DNA of 64,000 bases. Source: Dictyophora rubrovolvata (Eukaryota; Basidiomycota; Agaricomycetes; Phallales; Phallaceae). A program made the translations under genes and the position numbers. The DNA lies in contig CP114117.1 in the NCBI GenBank assembly GCA_029959195.1, positions 1,488,001 to 1,552,000 on the forward strand, written 5' to 3'. This document shows, piece by piece, positions 10,720 to 22,315 of this stretch. Position 1 is the stretch's first letter. Every line of letters starts with the position of its first letter. The notes beneath the pieces are model-generated. The model worked only from the letters and a program-made list of their open reading frames with translations, made no database searches and was not told the DNA's origin.

Positions 10720-10929
10720 GCACCGGCCCCATTCATGTATGTAAATTTCAGTACTTATGACATTTCTAAATAAAAGTCGACGTTGAAACATTCTCAGTAA
10801 TTATTTATAAAGCACGACTATCTAACATGTCTGAGTGCGTAGTCCATATGTATACAGCCCTGGAGTCACATTACAAACAAGAAACACACGGATAAATAAG
10901 CGTAATGAGACTTCATCACAAGATTTCAA

Positions 10930-12483
10930 CTAAAAACACAACATCAATACGTAAGCACTCATTGTTACCCAGAGAAGGGAGGGTGTACTATTCAACAACG
11001 CATTGCTCGAACCAGGAACCGGAAGGAAATGTTTACTCTCTTCTTTTTGTTGTGCCGCGCTTTCCTGGTTGATTTTCGCAACTTGTAAGAGAGGGTGCAT
11101 CACGGAAAACATGCAACTTTTACTCACTTTAAAGGCCACCAACCCTACAAGGATGCCCCCAATGAAAAATGCGAAAGCTATGATTAACCAAATAACGCCC
11201 CAAACTATATTTAGAAGAGGACATCATTAGACGTAGCCTCAAGGTGAAAACAGGAAAACGGACTTTGTGAGGGGCAGCAGCCACATATATGGGCAAAGGC
11301 TGAAGCGTCTGAACTGTTGACTTTCCTGGCGATGGTATCATCTAACAAAAAAATAAACATCGAAAAAAAAAATGCGATTGTACCTATTATAATTATTCAC
11401 CTATGACGTCCCATAGAACATAAAGACATGACATAACGCCGATGAACAGAACCTTCGAATGAATTTAGGGGTTGGGCGATAAACCAGAACGGCGTGATAT
11501 ACTCACGAAGTACCGTAGGGCTACTCCCCCGGCAACGAACCAAAATAGTACAATTAATCCCGTCATTCCAAGGATCAACAGCCAAGTGCTGGGAAATGAG
11601 AAGAAAACAAATGAGCGCCACGAAAACATCTCACTAAAAAAAATCGCGGATTTCTACGTACAATAAACTCCGTCTAGCCCACCTAGAATTCTCGTTAAAT
11701 TTAGAACCAATGCTGGCGAATATATTGTATACTGACCATAAGGTTATCAAGAAAAATCCCGCTAGGACAAGGGTTGCCACCTTGGACGCATTGGTATCGA
11801 ATCCGCATGCTATAAGGCAAGCTCCTATGAGGGAAGAACCAAGATATCCAGCGGGAAGTGTTATCCAGGGTATACCGCCTGACATCCTTGTGGCCCCGCC
11901 TTCATCGGCTGAAGAGGGATTGCTATACATTGGCTAACAGATACTCGACAAAATAACATACGCACGATCAAGCTCAAGACTGTGAATTGTAGCACATGTT
12001 AAAACCCCCGCGATAGCATGACTCATCTACCGTGTGTCAGTCAGTTCCAGAGAATCATAGGAATATAGGACATTGAAGACCAAAACACCTCATGAAATCC
12101 GACAGTCAGTAGTCTAGTATACTTGTTCAATTGACTTGTTTTCAGGGAACGAACGAGTGAACGCACTTGAAAGGGTATACTGTTAGGGACAACAAACAGG
12201 CAGTTAGCAATGTCTCGGGTCCAGTCAACATATTGGGATAACACACTGATGTAATTAAGGTATGGTACATGCCTAACGTTATTTCGAGTGAGATTCGATA
12301 TGACAATAAGGTGCAGCTTGAGCAGGCTTACCATAGAATGGCAATGACTATGATATACACACCAGCAACAATTAGGGTATCTTTTTGGGTTGCATTCGGG
12401 GTGAGAGAAGCTTTTGAGCTTCTTATGAAAAGCTCGTTTGCGTTACTCCGTGATAGCAGGTCAACTTGCGCTGCAATGGACAT
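10930..12483 (-). CDS. Peptidase M50B-like multi-pass membrane protein
   Basis: Fungal/plant M50B-like family. After splicing, the protein starts 'MSIAAQVDLLSRSNANELF' and has a first membrane helix ('TLIVAGVYIIVIAILW'). A zinc-metalloprotease motif HEMSH follows in 'LLTVGFHEMSHAIAG', then 'SGGIPWITLPAGYLGSSL', 'GACLIACGFDTNASK', 'WARRSLFTWLLILGMTG', 'DDTIARKVNSSDASAF' and 'ICGCCPSQIWGVIWL'. Early exons are tiny: 12272-12247 (26 bases), 12179-12167 (13) and 12113-12089 (25); exons 1-5 close in frame, with HE and MSH on different exons. The last intron (63 bases, GTGAGT...CAG) is itself open in frame, so retention would add 21 residues. Proteolytic activity is inferred from the motif only. Confidence 0.88.
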
Positions 12484-13433
12484 TATTGGTGGGAAGTGGG
12501 CTTTCTTCAGTTGGCTGTGTGCGTTTTTGAGCTGATATAGAAAGGTGCAAGAGATAGAAAGATGTGTGCAAGAAAGGAGTTAGGAGTAATGTACTTCACA
12601 GCTTGCGAGCTGCTGAACGGCAATATACGCGCTCTCGTGTGCAGTGCAACAACTGTGCGTATGACAGACGCCGTCACACGTGCCGAGCACTGGGCCTCCC
12701 TCAACGTACTAGGCAAGTATTGCCTATTATCAATTCATTCCAATTCACACAATCCGTTTCTGCATGGTACAGCTGCGTTTCAGGCCTTGCAGCCCCGGAC
12801 CGGGCGTTTCACTTTTGTCATTTAGTGCAATAATTGTTGGCACTGATGCCAGTTTCTTGGCGAGCCCGCTTTGTCAAAGGCATAGTATGAGTCAACCTGG
12901 TCATATATACCCTTGGCAAAAAAGCTGTGTAGTGTGGTCACGTTGACAGTTGCGCCAAGACCTGGATCATGTTATCAACAGCTTGAGACAACCTTCATTA
13001 ATAAATAGTATTGTATGCGATCATTATGGAAAGGAACTAATTGCGATAAAGCTGTTGAGAATAAAATGCCAATTGGAAGAGATATGCGGTAACTTGAAAT
13101 CACCGGGGACAAAAGAAAAGACAAACAACCCATAGTCGACAGCATATCACCAAGAGTGAATGAAAACAAAGTCTTGCGATAAAATAGAAAACAGAACGCA
13201 ATCTGCATAATCAATCCATATGCTGCCTTTAAAATCGATGACCAACAAAAATACGAATCCCCTTCCCTTCTTATAAAATATCGCGCATCGGGAAAGCGAA
13301 ATTTGATGGTCGTTGTACGTACTAGCTGGGACATTGCGACAAAGTATAGCCCAGAATGAGAAAAGTAAGATATATGAGCTTGCGAAATATTGAGGTGCCA
13401 AATTCGAGAGAAAGGTGAAAATTAGCTGGTACA
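12484..13433. other. Intergenic, nothing recognised
   Basis: About 950 bases between the start of the M50B-like gene and the stop of the next gene, both on the minus strand. Short open frames occur on both strands, but none has a recognisable product, initiation context or splice structure. The first ~150 bases should include the M50B-like promoter. Confidence 0.4.
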
Positions 13434-14695
13434 CTAGTCTTTATGCCGACTAATTTTTTCAACACCTGCACCTTTACTTGTGAGTCTCGTCTAGAATTGG
13501 AAGAAGTTGATTTATCTGAGGAAAAAAAACGGCGAATAAAGAGATAAATTACCTGTTCAACGTCGTCCTCATCGTCGTCAGAAGAGGAATCTCTTTCAGT
13601 ATCACTATCCTCTTGGTTCTCTTCTGTGTCAGACGAGTTTCCATTGCTGCTTGTTCCACTGGACAAATCTGCTTTTTGTAGACTAGTTTCGGAAGACGTG
13701 AGCAGAGCGCTTGGATGGGCAGAGCCGTGAAAAGGTTTATTAGGACGGTGCCGATAGTGAGGAGCTGGTATATTTATGGCCTGGTAGACATGGTGGTCGT
13801 CATTGCGGTCTGAAGAATATGAATTTCCATCCATTGTCTGATTCGCATCGTGTGTCGGGGGATGAATAGTAATCTCTGGGATGATCTGCTGCGAACTTTC
13901 GCAGGATTCCCTTTCTTTCCTTTCTCGTTCTCGTTGTTCTCTTCTTCGTCGAACCCATTGCATACCGCTTCCGTCATCTACATCCGCATCGCCATAATCA
14001 ATAAATTTCCCTGAACTTTGGACTTTGGCCCAATCGACACCACGAGTTCGCGGATCTTTGTTCGTGCTGTTATTGACACTACCCATTCCACCGTAGCCCC
14101 ACTCAACAAAATCTGGTTCATAAGACTCCGATTGTGACGCGGTAGAAGAAGGACGTCGGCCACCATATACACGACCATTGAGCATACGGTGGCCAGCGTT
14201 GTTGTGAGCGGTTCTTCGTGAGCCGCTGTCTGAATTGATGTGGGTGAGTGGAGCGCCATCACGGTAGACAGCGGCGCGATCGACTTCTTTGCTTGAAGCT
14301 ACAGGATTACAGCCAGTGCTTCGGCGCCTTGAAAGAGCAACACCAGCCTTGTAAACAGTATCAGTGCTGTCTTGTGTCGAGTTGTTTAAGCCCGATTTGA
14401 ATAGAGGCCGTAAAAGATTTGACCAGGTATTTGATCTCGACTTGTGGGAGATGGTCTTGAATGAAAAACGAGGTGAAGGAGGACATTCGAGTGTAGCGCT
14501 TGAAGGAGATGGCGTGTCAGAATCTGAATCGTCTGGATAAAATACGGCTGAATCGCCGTTCTTGCGAGGATCTGGCAGAGGGGCAAAGCGAATTGTTCTG
14601 GGAGGATAATTTGAGTCCGAAGTAGAGGATTCGGATGAAGTTTGTGAGGGATGTCTGGAGCGAACAGTGGAGTTATTCAGCAGGATACTCTGCAT
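13434..14695 (-). CDS. Serine-rich, mostly disordered protein of unknown function
   Basis: Not assigned to a named family. ATG at 14695 opens a long frame with an N-terminal motif 'RTIRFAPLPDPRKN', then Ser/Asp-rich sequence, 'RSNTWSNLLRPLF', a 'YEPDFVEWGYGGMGSV' patch, 'GVDWAKVQSSG', a basic/acidic helix ('RRRREQRERERKERESCE') and a strongly acidic run before the end. I place an intron at 13552-13491 (GTAATT...CTAG, 62 bases); the last exon then encodes TRLTSKGAGVEKISRHKD and stops at 13434, for 399 residues. Without that splice the frame runs to 13322 (457 residues). The function may involve regulation or scaffolding, but nothing in the sequence decides it. It is divergent from glutathione reductase. 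Confidence 0.65.
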
Positions 14696-14823
14696 CGTCG
14701 GTTTTGGTTACCGACAACAAGGAGAATTCAAAACAAGAGCGATGGTCTTTTTGCCGCAAACGAGCGCCAAAAATGACGAAGTGGACGTCTGTGGATCCAA
14801 AGGGAGTATTATGTAAGCTTTTA

Positions 14824-14861
14824 GATTACTCATGCACAGTAGATAAAGCGCATGAGTAATC
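14824..14861. promoter_or_regulatory. Perfect 12-base inverted repeat in the GLR1 upstream region
   Basis: The arm GATTACTCATGC (14824-14835) and its exact reverse complement GCATGAGTAATC (14850-14861) are separated by 14 bases. It sits in the 347-base spacer between two divergent genes, about 180 bases before the GLR1 start. The core TTACTCA/TGAGTAA resembles fungal bZIP (AP-1/Yap-like) half-sites. Oxidative-stress control of GLR1 by such factors is known in yeasts; the role here is inference. The rest of 14696-15042 shows nothing else decisive. Confidence 0.45.
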
Positions 14862-15042
14862 CGCTGACGAGCAAATATTTAATCTTTTCGCAATCACAGC
14901 ATCTCTAACCTTGATTTAACACTGGCCTCTTTTCGCTCTGCCAGTGCACGATTATTCCAGGTAACATTCATCCTCTTCAAACTCTCATTTAAATCCCATT
15001 GTGTAACTTACACTTACGCAGATTGCTAGGACTTTCACAACT

Positions 15043-16926
15043 ATGCCTCCGGTAACTAACCCGACGTCTTCCTCATATGATTTTGTTGTGATCGGTGGTG
15101 GCAGTGGTGGCCTTGCCTGTGCTGTGCGTTCGGTTTTCTTTTTTCTTTTTTCTTTTTTGAGAATCGTCTCGTGACAATTCCGCAGAGACGTGGTGCTTCC
15201 TATGGCAAGAAAGTTGCTATCATCGAGGAATCCTCTGCATTGGGCGGAACGTGCGTCAATGTTGGTAAGTATCTCGGTTTCATATCTCAAAATATTATGT
15301 CCTTCGTCCCTTTAACATCTCGTTTAATCGGAAGGCTGTGTTCCCAAAAAGGTTAGAAAACCGCCCCATTATCTCATATACGCATGACAATTGCTCATTC
15401 GAAACATCAAGGTAATGTGGCATGCTGCGGATGTTGCTGAGAAAATCCGTGCTGCCGAGGCGTATGGATTTCCTGGTCAACCTCCACCAAATTTCGACTG
15501 GTCTTCTTTCAAGGTTCGAAGGGATGCATATATTAAACGTCTAAATGGCATCTACGAAAACAATTTGGTCAAGGATCATGTCGATTATCACCGTGGTTCG
15601 GCTGCTTTTAAAGACCCCCGTACGGTTGAGATTACTCGAGATGACGGTGTCACATATACTCTTCAATCGGATAACATCTGCATCGCTGTTGGCGGTCAGC
15701 CTACCGTTCCTTCCAACAATGAAATCCCCGGCGCTGAGCTAGGCATTACCTCTGATGGCTTTTTTGAGCTGGAGACCCAGCCGAAGCGTGTCGCTGTCGT
15801 TGGTGCAGGATATATTGCTGTTGAACTCGCCGGAATTTTCCATACACTTGGTTCAACGACGCACCTACTTATAAGACACGACAAAGTTCTCCGAACCTTC
15901 GATCCCGCTCTTCAAGACACTCTTACTAAATGGATGTCCCATACCGGTGTTCATATTCACACTGGAACCCAGGTAACCCGCGTAGAACGCCAACAGGATG
16001 GTTCTTTGAAGGTTTCTACCAACAATGGTGAAGAAATTCAAGTGGACACAGTTTTGTGGGCCATCGGTCGTGAACCCAGCACCTCCCATATAGGATTGGA
16101 AAAAGCAGGAGTGAAGACAGATTCCAAGGGCAACATAATAGTCGATGCATACCAACAAACTAATGTCCACGGAATTACTGCAATAGGAGATGTCTGTGGC
16201 AAAGCTCTGCTAACTCCGGTTGCTATCGCGGCTGGAAGAAGACTGGCCAATCGACTGTTCGGTCCTGAAAAGTTTGCTGACGATAAATTGGATTATACCA
16301 ATATCCCTACTGTCGTGTTCTCGTATATTTATATTCACTTGGTTTTTTGAACATCTTACCGATAATTTGAACAGACACCCAACCATCGGAACTGTCGGTT
16401 TGACTGAGCCAGAGGCAAGGGCAAAATATGGGGATGCCGTTAAAATATGTTCGTCACTATTTTTTCCCCCTCACGCTATTTTTGACTCAAATTGCATGGT
16501 CATAGACAATTCGTCTTTCCGTGCCCTTTACTTCTCCATGATTCCTGAAGACCATAAAGAACCTAGTGTGTATAAACTTATTGTTGTGGGGGAGGAGGAA
16601 AAAGTCGTTGGTGTTCATATAATTGGTTTGGGAAGTGACGAGGTAATGCAAGGATTCGGCGTTGCAGTCAAGATGGGAGGTGTGTCCTTGTTACTTTAGC
16701 GATATTTTTTTTTTTACCGATGCCCGCGTCTCTAAAGCCAGGAAGAAGGATCTCGATGATACGGTGGCTATTCACCCAACGTATGTAATTTTACCGCCAC
16801 TTAGTGCTAAAATTTACTCATATCTATTCTATATAGATCTGCCGAAGGTTCTTCCAACTTTTTCTCGTTCAAAATATTTAAGAAATCTTACTTATGAATT
16901 TTATAGAGCTGGTCACTCTTCGTTGA
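15043..16926 (+). CDS. GLR1: Glutathione reductase
   Basis: NADPH-dependent flavoenzyme that regenerates reduced glutathione. Nine exons (15043-15123, 15186-15264, 15335-15351, 15412-16322, 16375-16448, 16506-16679, 16738-16780, 16837-16847, 16907-16926) close exactly to 469 residues. Features are the FAD Rossmann site 'VVIGGGSGGLACA', the redox disulfide in 'GGTCVNVGCVPKK' (the second cysteine comes from a 17-base exon), the NADPH site 'VAVVGAGYIAVELAG', 'ITAIGDVCG', 'HPTIGTVGLTE' and the C-terminal catalytic 'HPTSAEELVTLR'. The last motif is only recovered when an 11-base exon and a final 20-base exon are spliced; reading through gives an unrelated tail. No clear mitochondrial presequence is visible from this ATG. 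Confidence 0.97.
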
Positions 16927-17193
16927 ACCTCGAGTGTAATAATATCAGAATCGTAGGAGTACCTAAATTGAATATAAAGTGTACGAAGGAAATTTGGGAT
17001 CTTCAAGCATCAGAATACTGTTTATGAACGTAAATTAGAAATTGAACTTGCTTATGGGGTATATACATTGTTGCAATACCTTGTGCCGACATTGAATCAA
17101 TTAATCACGTTTCACACGGCGCTGACCGTGACGCGCTCGCGGTTCTGCGGCTGAATTCATCCGTCAATAACTTCGCGGCCAGACTTGCGAAAG

Positions 17194-18952
17194 ATGACTA
17201 CACCTATCGATCTTGAATGGACGGCTGATTCAAACGAAGCTCTTCATCTTTCTTTAGGTATGTGTCCTTATATAAATTAACGTGTAGACCTTCATATATC
17301 TGGATTTTGCAGTGCGCGCCGAAAGGGACAAAGAACTTCTTGGAGAAGAGGAGAATTTCGAGAACTTTCACCCAACATTTACTTATCCTGTAAATATGTA
17401 GATTGTCGTTTGACGAGAGTGACTAATCTAAATCGTCTTCAACATTGTAGATTTTTGGCAACGAAGAGAGAATATATGGTTATCGAAATCTTAAGATTGA
17501 TGTGGGTCCACTATCTCCTTCTTATGCGCAGATGTCGTAAAGGACATGCACGTTCTTCAAACTAGATGAAGTTTGCCTCAGGCTCGCTGGCACAATATCT
17601 GTCGTTATCATATTCGGAGCGACTACCAAAAACAGCCGACGACATCGAGGGAACTCTCTACAAATTTATTCCCTCCGGTATGATGACACGATCTTATCCC
17701 GCGCCAAGCTTATTTATGGGCTTTTTCCAGATTATACAAAATCTCTTCTTGACTTTTTGAAACGCGTCGAAGATGATGCTCTCACATTTCGGCCACCAGG
17801 GACGAAAATCGCATCATACACACGTTATAAAGGCACGTGTAAAGGGAAAGGAAAAACAAAAGCAACTAACATCCTTGACGAAAATGACGAGGATGTAGTC
17901 GTGTACGAGGTTTATCACGTATGTTTTGCTACTACTGTGTCCAGAGCAACAGAGGTCTAAACCATCGCGTACAGACCACAATGACCACTCCTGAATTCCG
18001 GGATTACCATCGACGAGTTCAACTATTTATCTTGCTATATATCGAGGCTGGTTCATATATCGAAGAAGAAGATGACAGATGGGAATTTGTCGTTTTGTAC
18101 GAGCGGAGGCAACGGAAAGACGCTGCGCGGACGCCTGTTTATCATTTTATGGGCTACTCGTCCTTGTATCCGTTCTGGTGCTGGCCTGACAAAATTCGCT
18201 TGCGTCTGAGGTCACTTAACCTTATACATTTTCATAGAAGAAGAAAACTTATGGATTTTTTTTAATAGTCAATTTCTTATTTTGACGCCATATCAGAGAG
18301 ACGGACATGGCTGTACGTTCAATTTCGTGCTCATATTCTTCATGTTTCACTTTTTGATCATATATAAATTCCAGCCGAGTTATACAATGCTCTATATCGA
18401 TACTTGTTGACCAGAGACAATGTTTTAGAACTCACAATTGAGGATCCCGCCGAAGCTTTTGAAGATCTCCGTGACAAAAATGATCTGAAAATGCTTTTCG
18501 TCAACCAGACATTCATGGAAGAAGCTTACGGCGACAAATCTTTAGGTGGGAAAGGAAAACTGGGGCCCCCGACTGACAAAGCATGGGTTGAAGGTTGGAG
18601 GGTTAAAATGAAGATAGCCAAGGTATTTCTTCATCTGTCTACCAGTGGTTTTCTTTTTCACACTCAGGGAAATCATGTAGCGTCAGTTCCAACGTTTGAT
18701 TGAGATGCTCGTCTTGAGAGAATTAAACCCCTCAGACCCAAAAGCGACTAGAGCTTACAGACTGCAGGTTAAGGAGCGTCTGTACAGATTTAACTACGTA
18801 AGTGATATGAGAAGTAATCCGGCCGTAAACGCTTATCCATTCCCTAGGATGCATTAGTTCAATTAAGCAAGGACGAGCGTCTAGAGAAGCTTGAAGCTAC
18901 TTTTCGCAATGTCCGCGAAGGGTATCAACAAATTTTAACAAGGGTCTGTTAA
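17194..18952 (+). CDS. HAT1: Type B histone acetyltransferase catalytic subunit Hat1
   Basis: Acetylates newly made histone H4 before chromatin assembly. It starts MTTPIDLEWTADSNEALHL and splices through about ten exons. Landmarks are 'LGEEENFENFHPTFTYP', 'IFGNEERIYGYRNLKID', 'KFASGSLAQYLSL', 'PEFRDYHRRVQLFILLYI', 'EAGSYIEEEDDRWEF', 'GYSSLYPFWCWPDKIRLRL' and the acetyl-CoA-binding turn 'PYQRDGHGSELYNALY' (the usual QxxGxG/A pattern). The C-terminal part 'DPAEAFEDLRDKNDLK' and 'KRQFQRLIEMLVLRELNP' also fits the family. The frame ends 'YQQILTRVC' at 18952. Each join restores family sequence without frame breaks. Confidence 0.95.
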
Positions 18953-19091
18953 AACAAATGTTATAAATACGAAGGAAATGTATATATGAATCCTGATGTA
19001 TTGCTGCGAAAAAGACAAACAATAAAAAAAAACCAAAATTAATGAATCATGTATGCAATCGTAACATCATCCTAGCGGTTGACATATCAAA

Positions 19092-21892
19092 CTAAACACC
19101 AGCAACAATCCTGTGCGGTGTGTCAATACACCGTATTGAGGTAATAACAGGAGAATATACTCACTCTTCAGCTTTGTTAAGCGCGGTGAGCATAGACGTA
19201 ACCTCCTTCCTTCGACTGACGACATAATCTGACTCCTTGAGTAGTTCATCCAACACGTCGGGTTTATAAAGTTCTTCGAGAAGCTCTCTTTGCAGATTTT
19301 CCTTCGAATAGTTTACTAATGTGTAAATGATAGCTTTAGGAATCATATCGATCATCTCTCGCTTCACAATGTTGAAGTAAGAATGAATCAATAGCTCTGC
19401 AAGGTATTAACGCGAGGTCCTTGAAACCAATGAATTTGACGCACTAATAACTTCGGTTTCCATGGTCTCTCGTTCGCTTAAAGCTGCTTGTGGCCGAATC
19501 ACAGCTGGGGGCTATTAATACAAAGCAAACTATCAATGACTTTCATCTATGAAACTCGGGAAAAAACGTACCGCTTCCATTGTATAACCTGGCTTTTTCT
19601 TTGCTGCTGCTGGCCCTCCTTTATTTGCGGAGAAAAATGAACCGAAAAAACTCGGTTCTTCCTTTTTTAGATCAACATCCAGGTCTTTATTATTGTTGAT
19701 TGTTCCGGGGGCAAGTTTGCCAGTCTTTGGATTGTCCACAGGCGCTGGTGCCTTGGTTGCATTCAACCTCTCAGTGACAATACTCATTGCCTGGCAAAAT
19801 AAGTAAGGAAGTGTAAAGTGTGCGATGAATCGAGTGAAAACATGCCTTATGGCCGTTCAAGAAATCGGGATGTGTCGTATTGACATAACAAGCTTGCATA
19901 CTGAAAACCGATAAGACAGACGGAACGGAGAATTGCCATTAACGTACGCTACTATATCTGAAACAAGTTTATTCGTCGGAGTCATGGCTTTCTTGAAGAA
20001 TACGACTACAGCTGAATTGAATCGTTCTCGTAATGCGGGGAATCTTCTGAATGCTTGCTATAGTAAAATGAATAAATGATACCACCCTAGAACTAAAAAT
20101 CATACGATTTTTCCTAATATTTGACCGAGGATACGAATTAACTCGTCATAGACTAGTTGGCAACATTTCAAACCAGGCTCTTCTAGCCGTTTGATCTGTT
20201 GTTTAACAATGACTTCAAAAGCTGTAGCGCCAACAAACAATGCAGGCGTTGAACCCTGCAAGAAGAATCAAAGATTATGTCTATCGTTGAACATTGAGAG
20301 TACGAACGGAGGAGTTATAGAGAATAGTTCGGATATCCCCATCTCTAACTTGGTCAAAAGGATCTATGGACTTGACACCGTTGTTGAATAGCTCATGGAA
20401 GACAAAGCTGATACGGGCACCACCAGATAACTCATTCAATGATAGATCATTGGTGTTACCGTCTATAGTTGATCGGAATTCGGCGGTAAATTCGGTAATG
20501 ACGGACAGCACAACATTAGCGGAATTATCGCCCAGAGGACCACCTAAACTTTGCAACTCAGTAGTATACTTTTGTTGTTGTTGTGTAATACGAGCTTTGA
20601 TATCTGGTAAGGTCGTACGGATGTGGTGCAACAATATCTACAACCATAGAGAATCAGCGGACGTCGAGATATGACAAGACGATGTTTTACTGTGTTAAGT
20701 TTACGCGCGAGGAAGGGTGTACCGCAATATTGGCTCTTGCCTTTGTAAGATGGATGTGTTTCAAAGAAATTTCGTTCATGCTCTAAGGCCGCAGTGATGG
20801 TCTTAGATGTATCGATATCTCGCTGTCCACGATTAACAACTGGAACGTAGCCAAGACGGAGAGGAATAATACGGCCGGCCAGGATGTCAACAACATCGGT
20901 ACCTTGATCCCTAATATATATACATCACACCAGGCTAGCTCAAGATAAAATGGAAGGGAACAAACATCAAATCGACTTTCGTCAAGACACCGATTGTTCG
21001 GGTGCCTTCTGGATCAACCTCCCGTGCCATCTTCAATCCATCCGAGTTGGCCAGGTCGACATTAGCAGCCGTTACAGCTAAAATGATAGCTGAAGGGCGC
21101 ATGATATATTTTGTCAACATATCACGGATTTGTTTCTCGATGTCTTTTGGCTGGTCACCGACAGGGACTTTTGTCAGCCCCGGGAGGTCCACAAGGGTAA
21201 GTGTCACAACGTTAGGGGAGTATATCCGTAAATTAATTGGGATAGGAGATATGCCTAATGGTTATTATTATGTAGGTTAATTTAAATTATGGAAATCTTA
21301 GACTACGCACCTGCGTTTTTACCAGTTTTGGCTTCTGTATCTCGGACTATCTCGGCTCGTATCTTGTTGAAGTCGTAGAATTTTTCACCTGGAAGATGTA
21401 AAAATTCACCCCATTCATTCTCATTGATGGTGGCGTCACTGCCGTTAGGTTTGGGGCCTAGAAGCGTCAATGACATATATACAATGTTCATGACCATGAC
21501 ATACTTGTGGCACCATTGGTTGCAGGCTTTGAACTAGAAGCAGGTCTATTCATAAGTTGAAGGACCTAGACAATTCGCGACATTCTCCTTTCAAACGTAA
21601 CAGACAGATGCAGTGAAAGACATACCAGAGGCCTTCGAGTGACTATGCCACTACCACGAGGAAGAAAGTCACGACCGACAATGTTCTGGACGCCGTATAA
21701 TCAGAACTTAAACTAAATAAAGAGAGCCAAGACTACCTCCAAAACGCTACTTTTTCCACTGCTTTGACTTCCCAACACGCATATTTGGGGTAAGTCAATA
21801 GAGGTTGCAGAAGAACCGACTGCTGCAAAACAATCTTGCACTTTATTCATTACGGCGAGAACTTCCGTTCCCAGTCCTATAGTTTGTGCCAT
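19092..21892 (-). CDS. VPS1: Dynamin-like GTPase Vps1
   Basis: Large GTPase for endosomal/vacuolar and peroxisomal membrane scission. It starts [20 protein letters not shown]. GTPase motifs in order: G1 '[13 protein letters not shown]', G2 region '[16 protein letters not shown]', G3 '[17 protein letters not shown]' and G4 'TKVDLM'. Then come the middle/stalk domain ('[13 protein letters not shown]', '[16 protein letters not shown]'), a variable low-complexity insert ('[13 protein letters not shown]') in place of a PH domain, and the GED ('[19 protein letters not shown]', '[15 protein letters not shown]'). The last exon encodes only IVAGV and stops at 19092. No proline-rich domain is present, as expected for Vps1 rather than classical dynamin. 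It is cut by many short introns. Confidence 0.96.
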
Positions 21893-22315
21893 TAGATAGG
21901 GTACTTGTTATTTGTGAATTAGTCTAGAAGAGAGTAAAGGAGAACAGTGTATGAAAAGCCAACGACAGCAGTTGATTCGGAGGTTGAATTCTTGGCCGCT
22001 GCCGCGGTCGCTGCGCCGACTGCGTTTTTAAACTCTTGACCGTCGCCGGTATGTAACTGTTCTGAAAAAAAAAATATTTGATTTTTGTTACTTGACCATT
22101 ATTCTCACCATGATTGCATTGCAATCCACACGATTAAATAATTGGCGAGTAATATTATCGCTAGCTACTGGATATAGGTTCTATCGGATTTTATCCAGTC
22201 CCCCTCCGTTCGCATATTCGACGATGCTAGAATAGCAGGTGTGCGTATATTCCAGGTTCCGCCACAGATCCAACTTAACGTATTAACGAAGGCCGCTCGC
22301 TACTACCTTACACCA
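21893..22315. other. Intergenic, nothing recognised
   Basis: About 420 bases upstream of VPS1 and downstream of NUP42 (both minus strand). It contains a GC-rich patch near 21995-22025 and an AT-rich core. No gene or RNA was recognised. Confidence 0.4.

Noticed and set aside
11040-11102. Continuous open frame through the last M50B-like intron
   Set aside because: The segment has a consensus GTGAGT donor and CAG acceptor, so it is treated as an intron, though retention would keep frame.
12564-12833. Overlapping small frames in the M50B-like upstream spacer
   Set aside because: No start context, domain or splice support; they overlap each other in different frames.
16848-16906. Apparent loss of the conserved glutathione reductase C-terminus
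   Set aside because: A 59-base intron (GTTCTT...TATAG) restores 'HPTSAEELVTLR' exactly, so the gene is intact.
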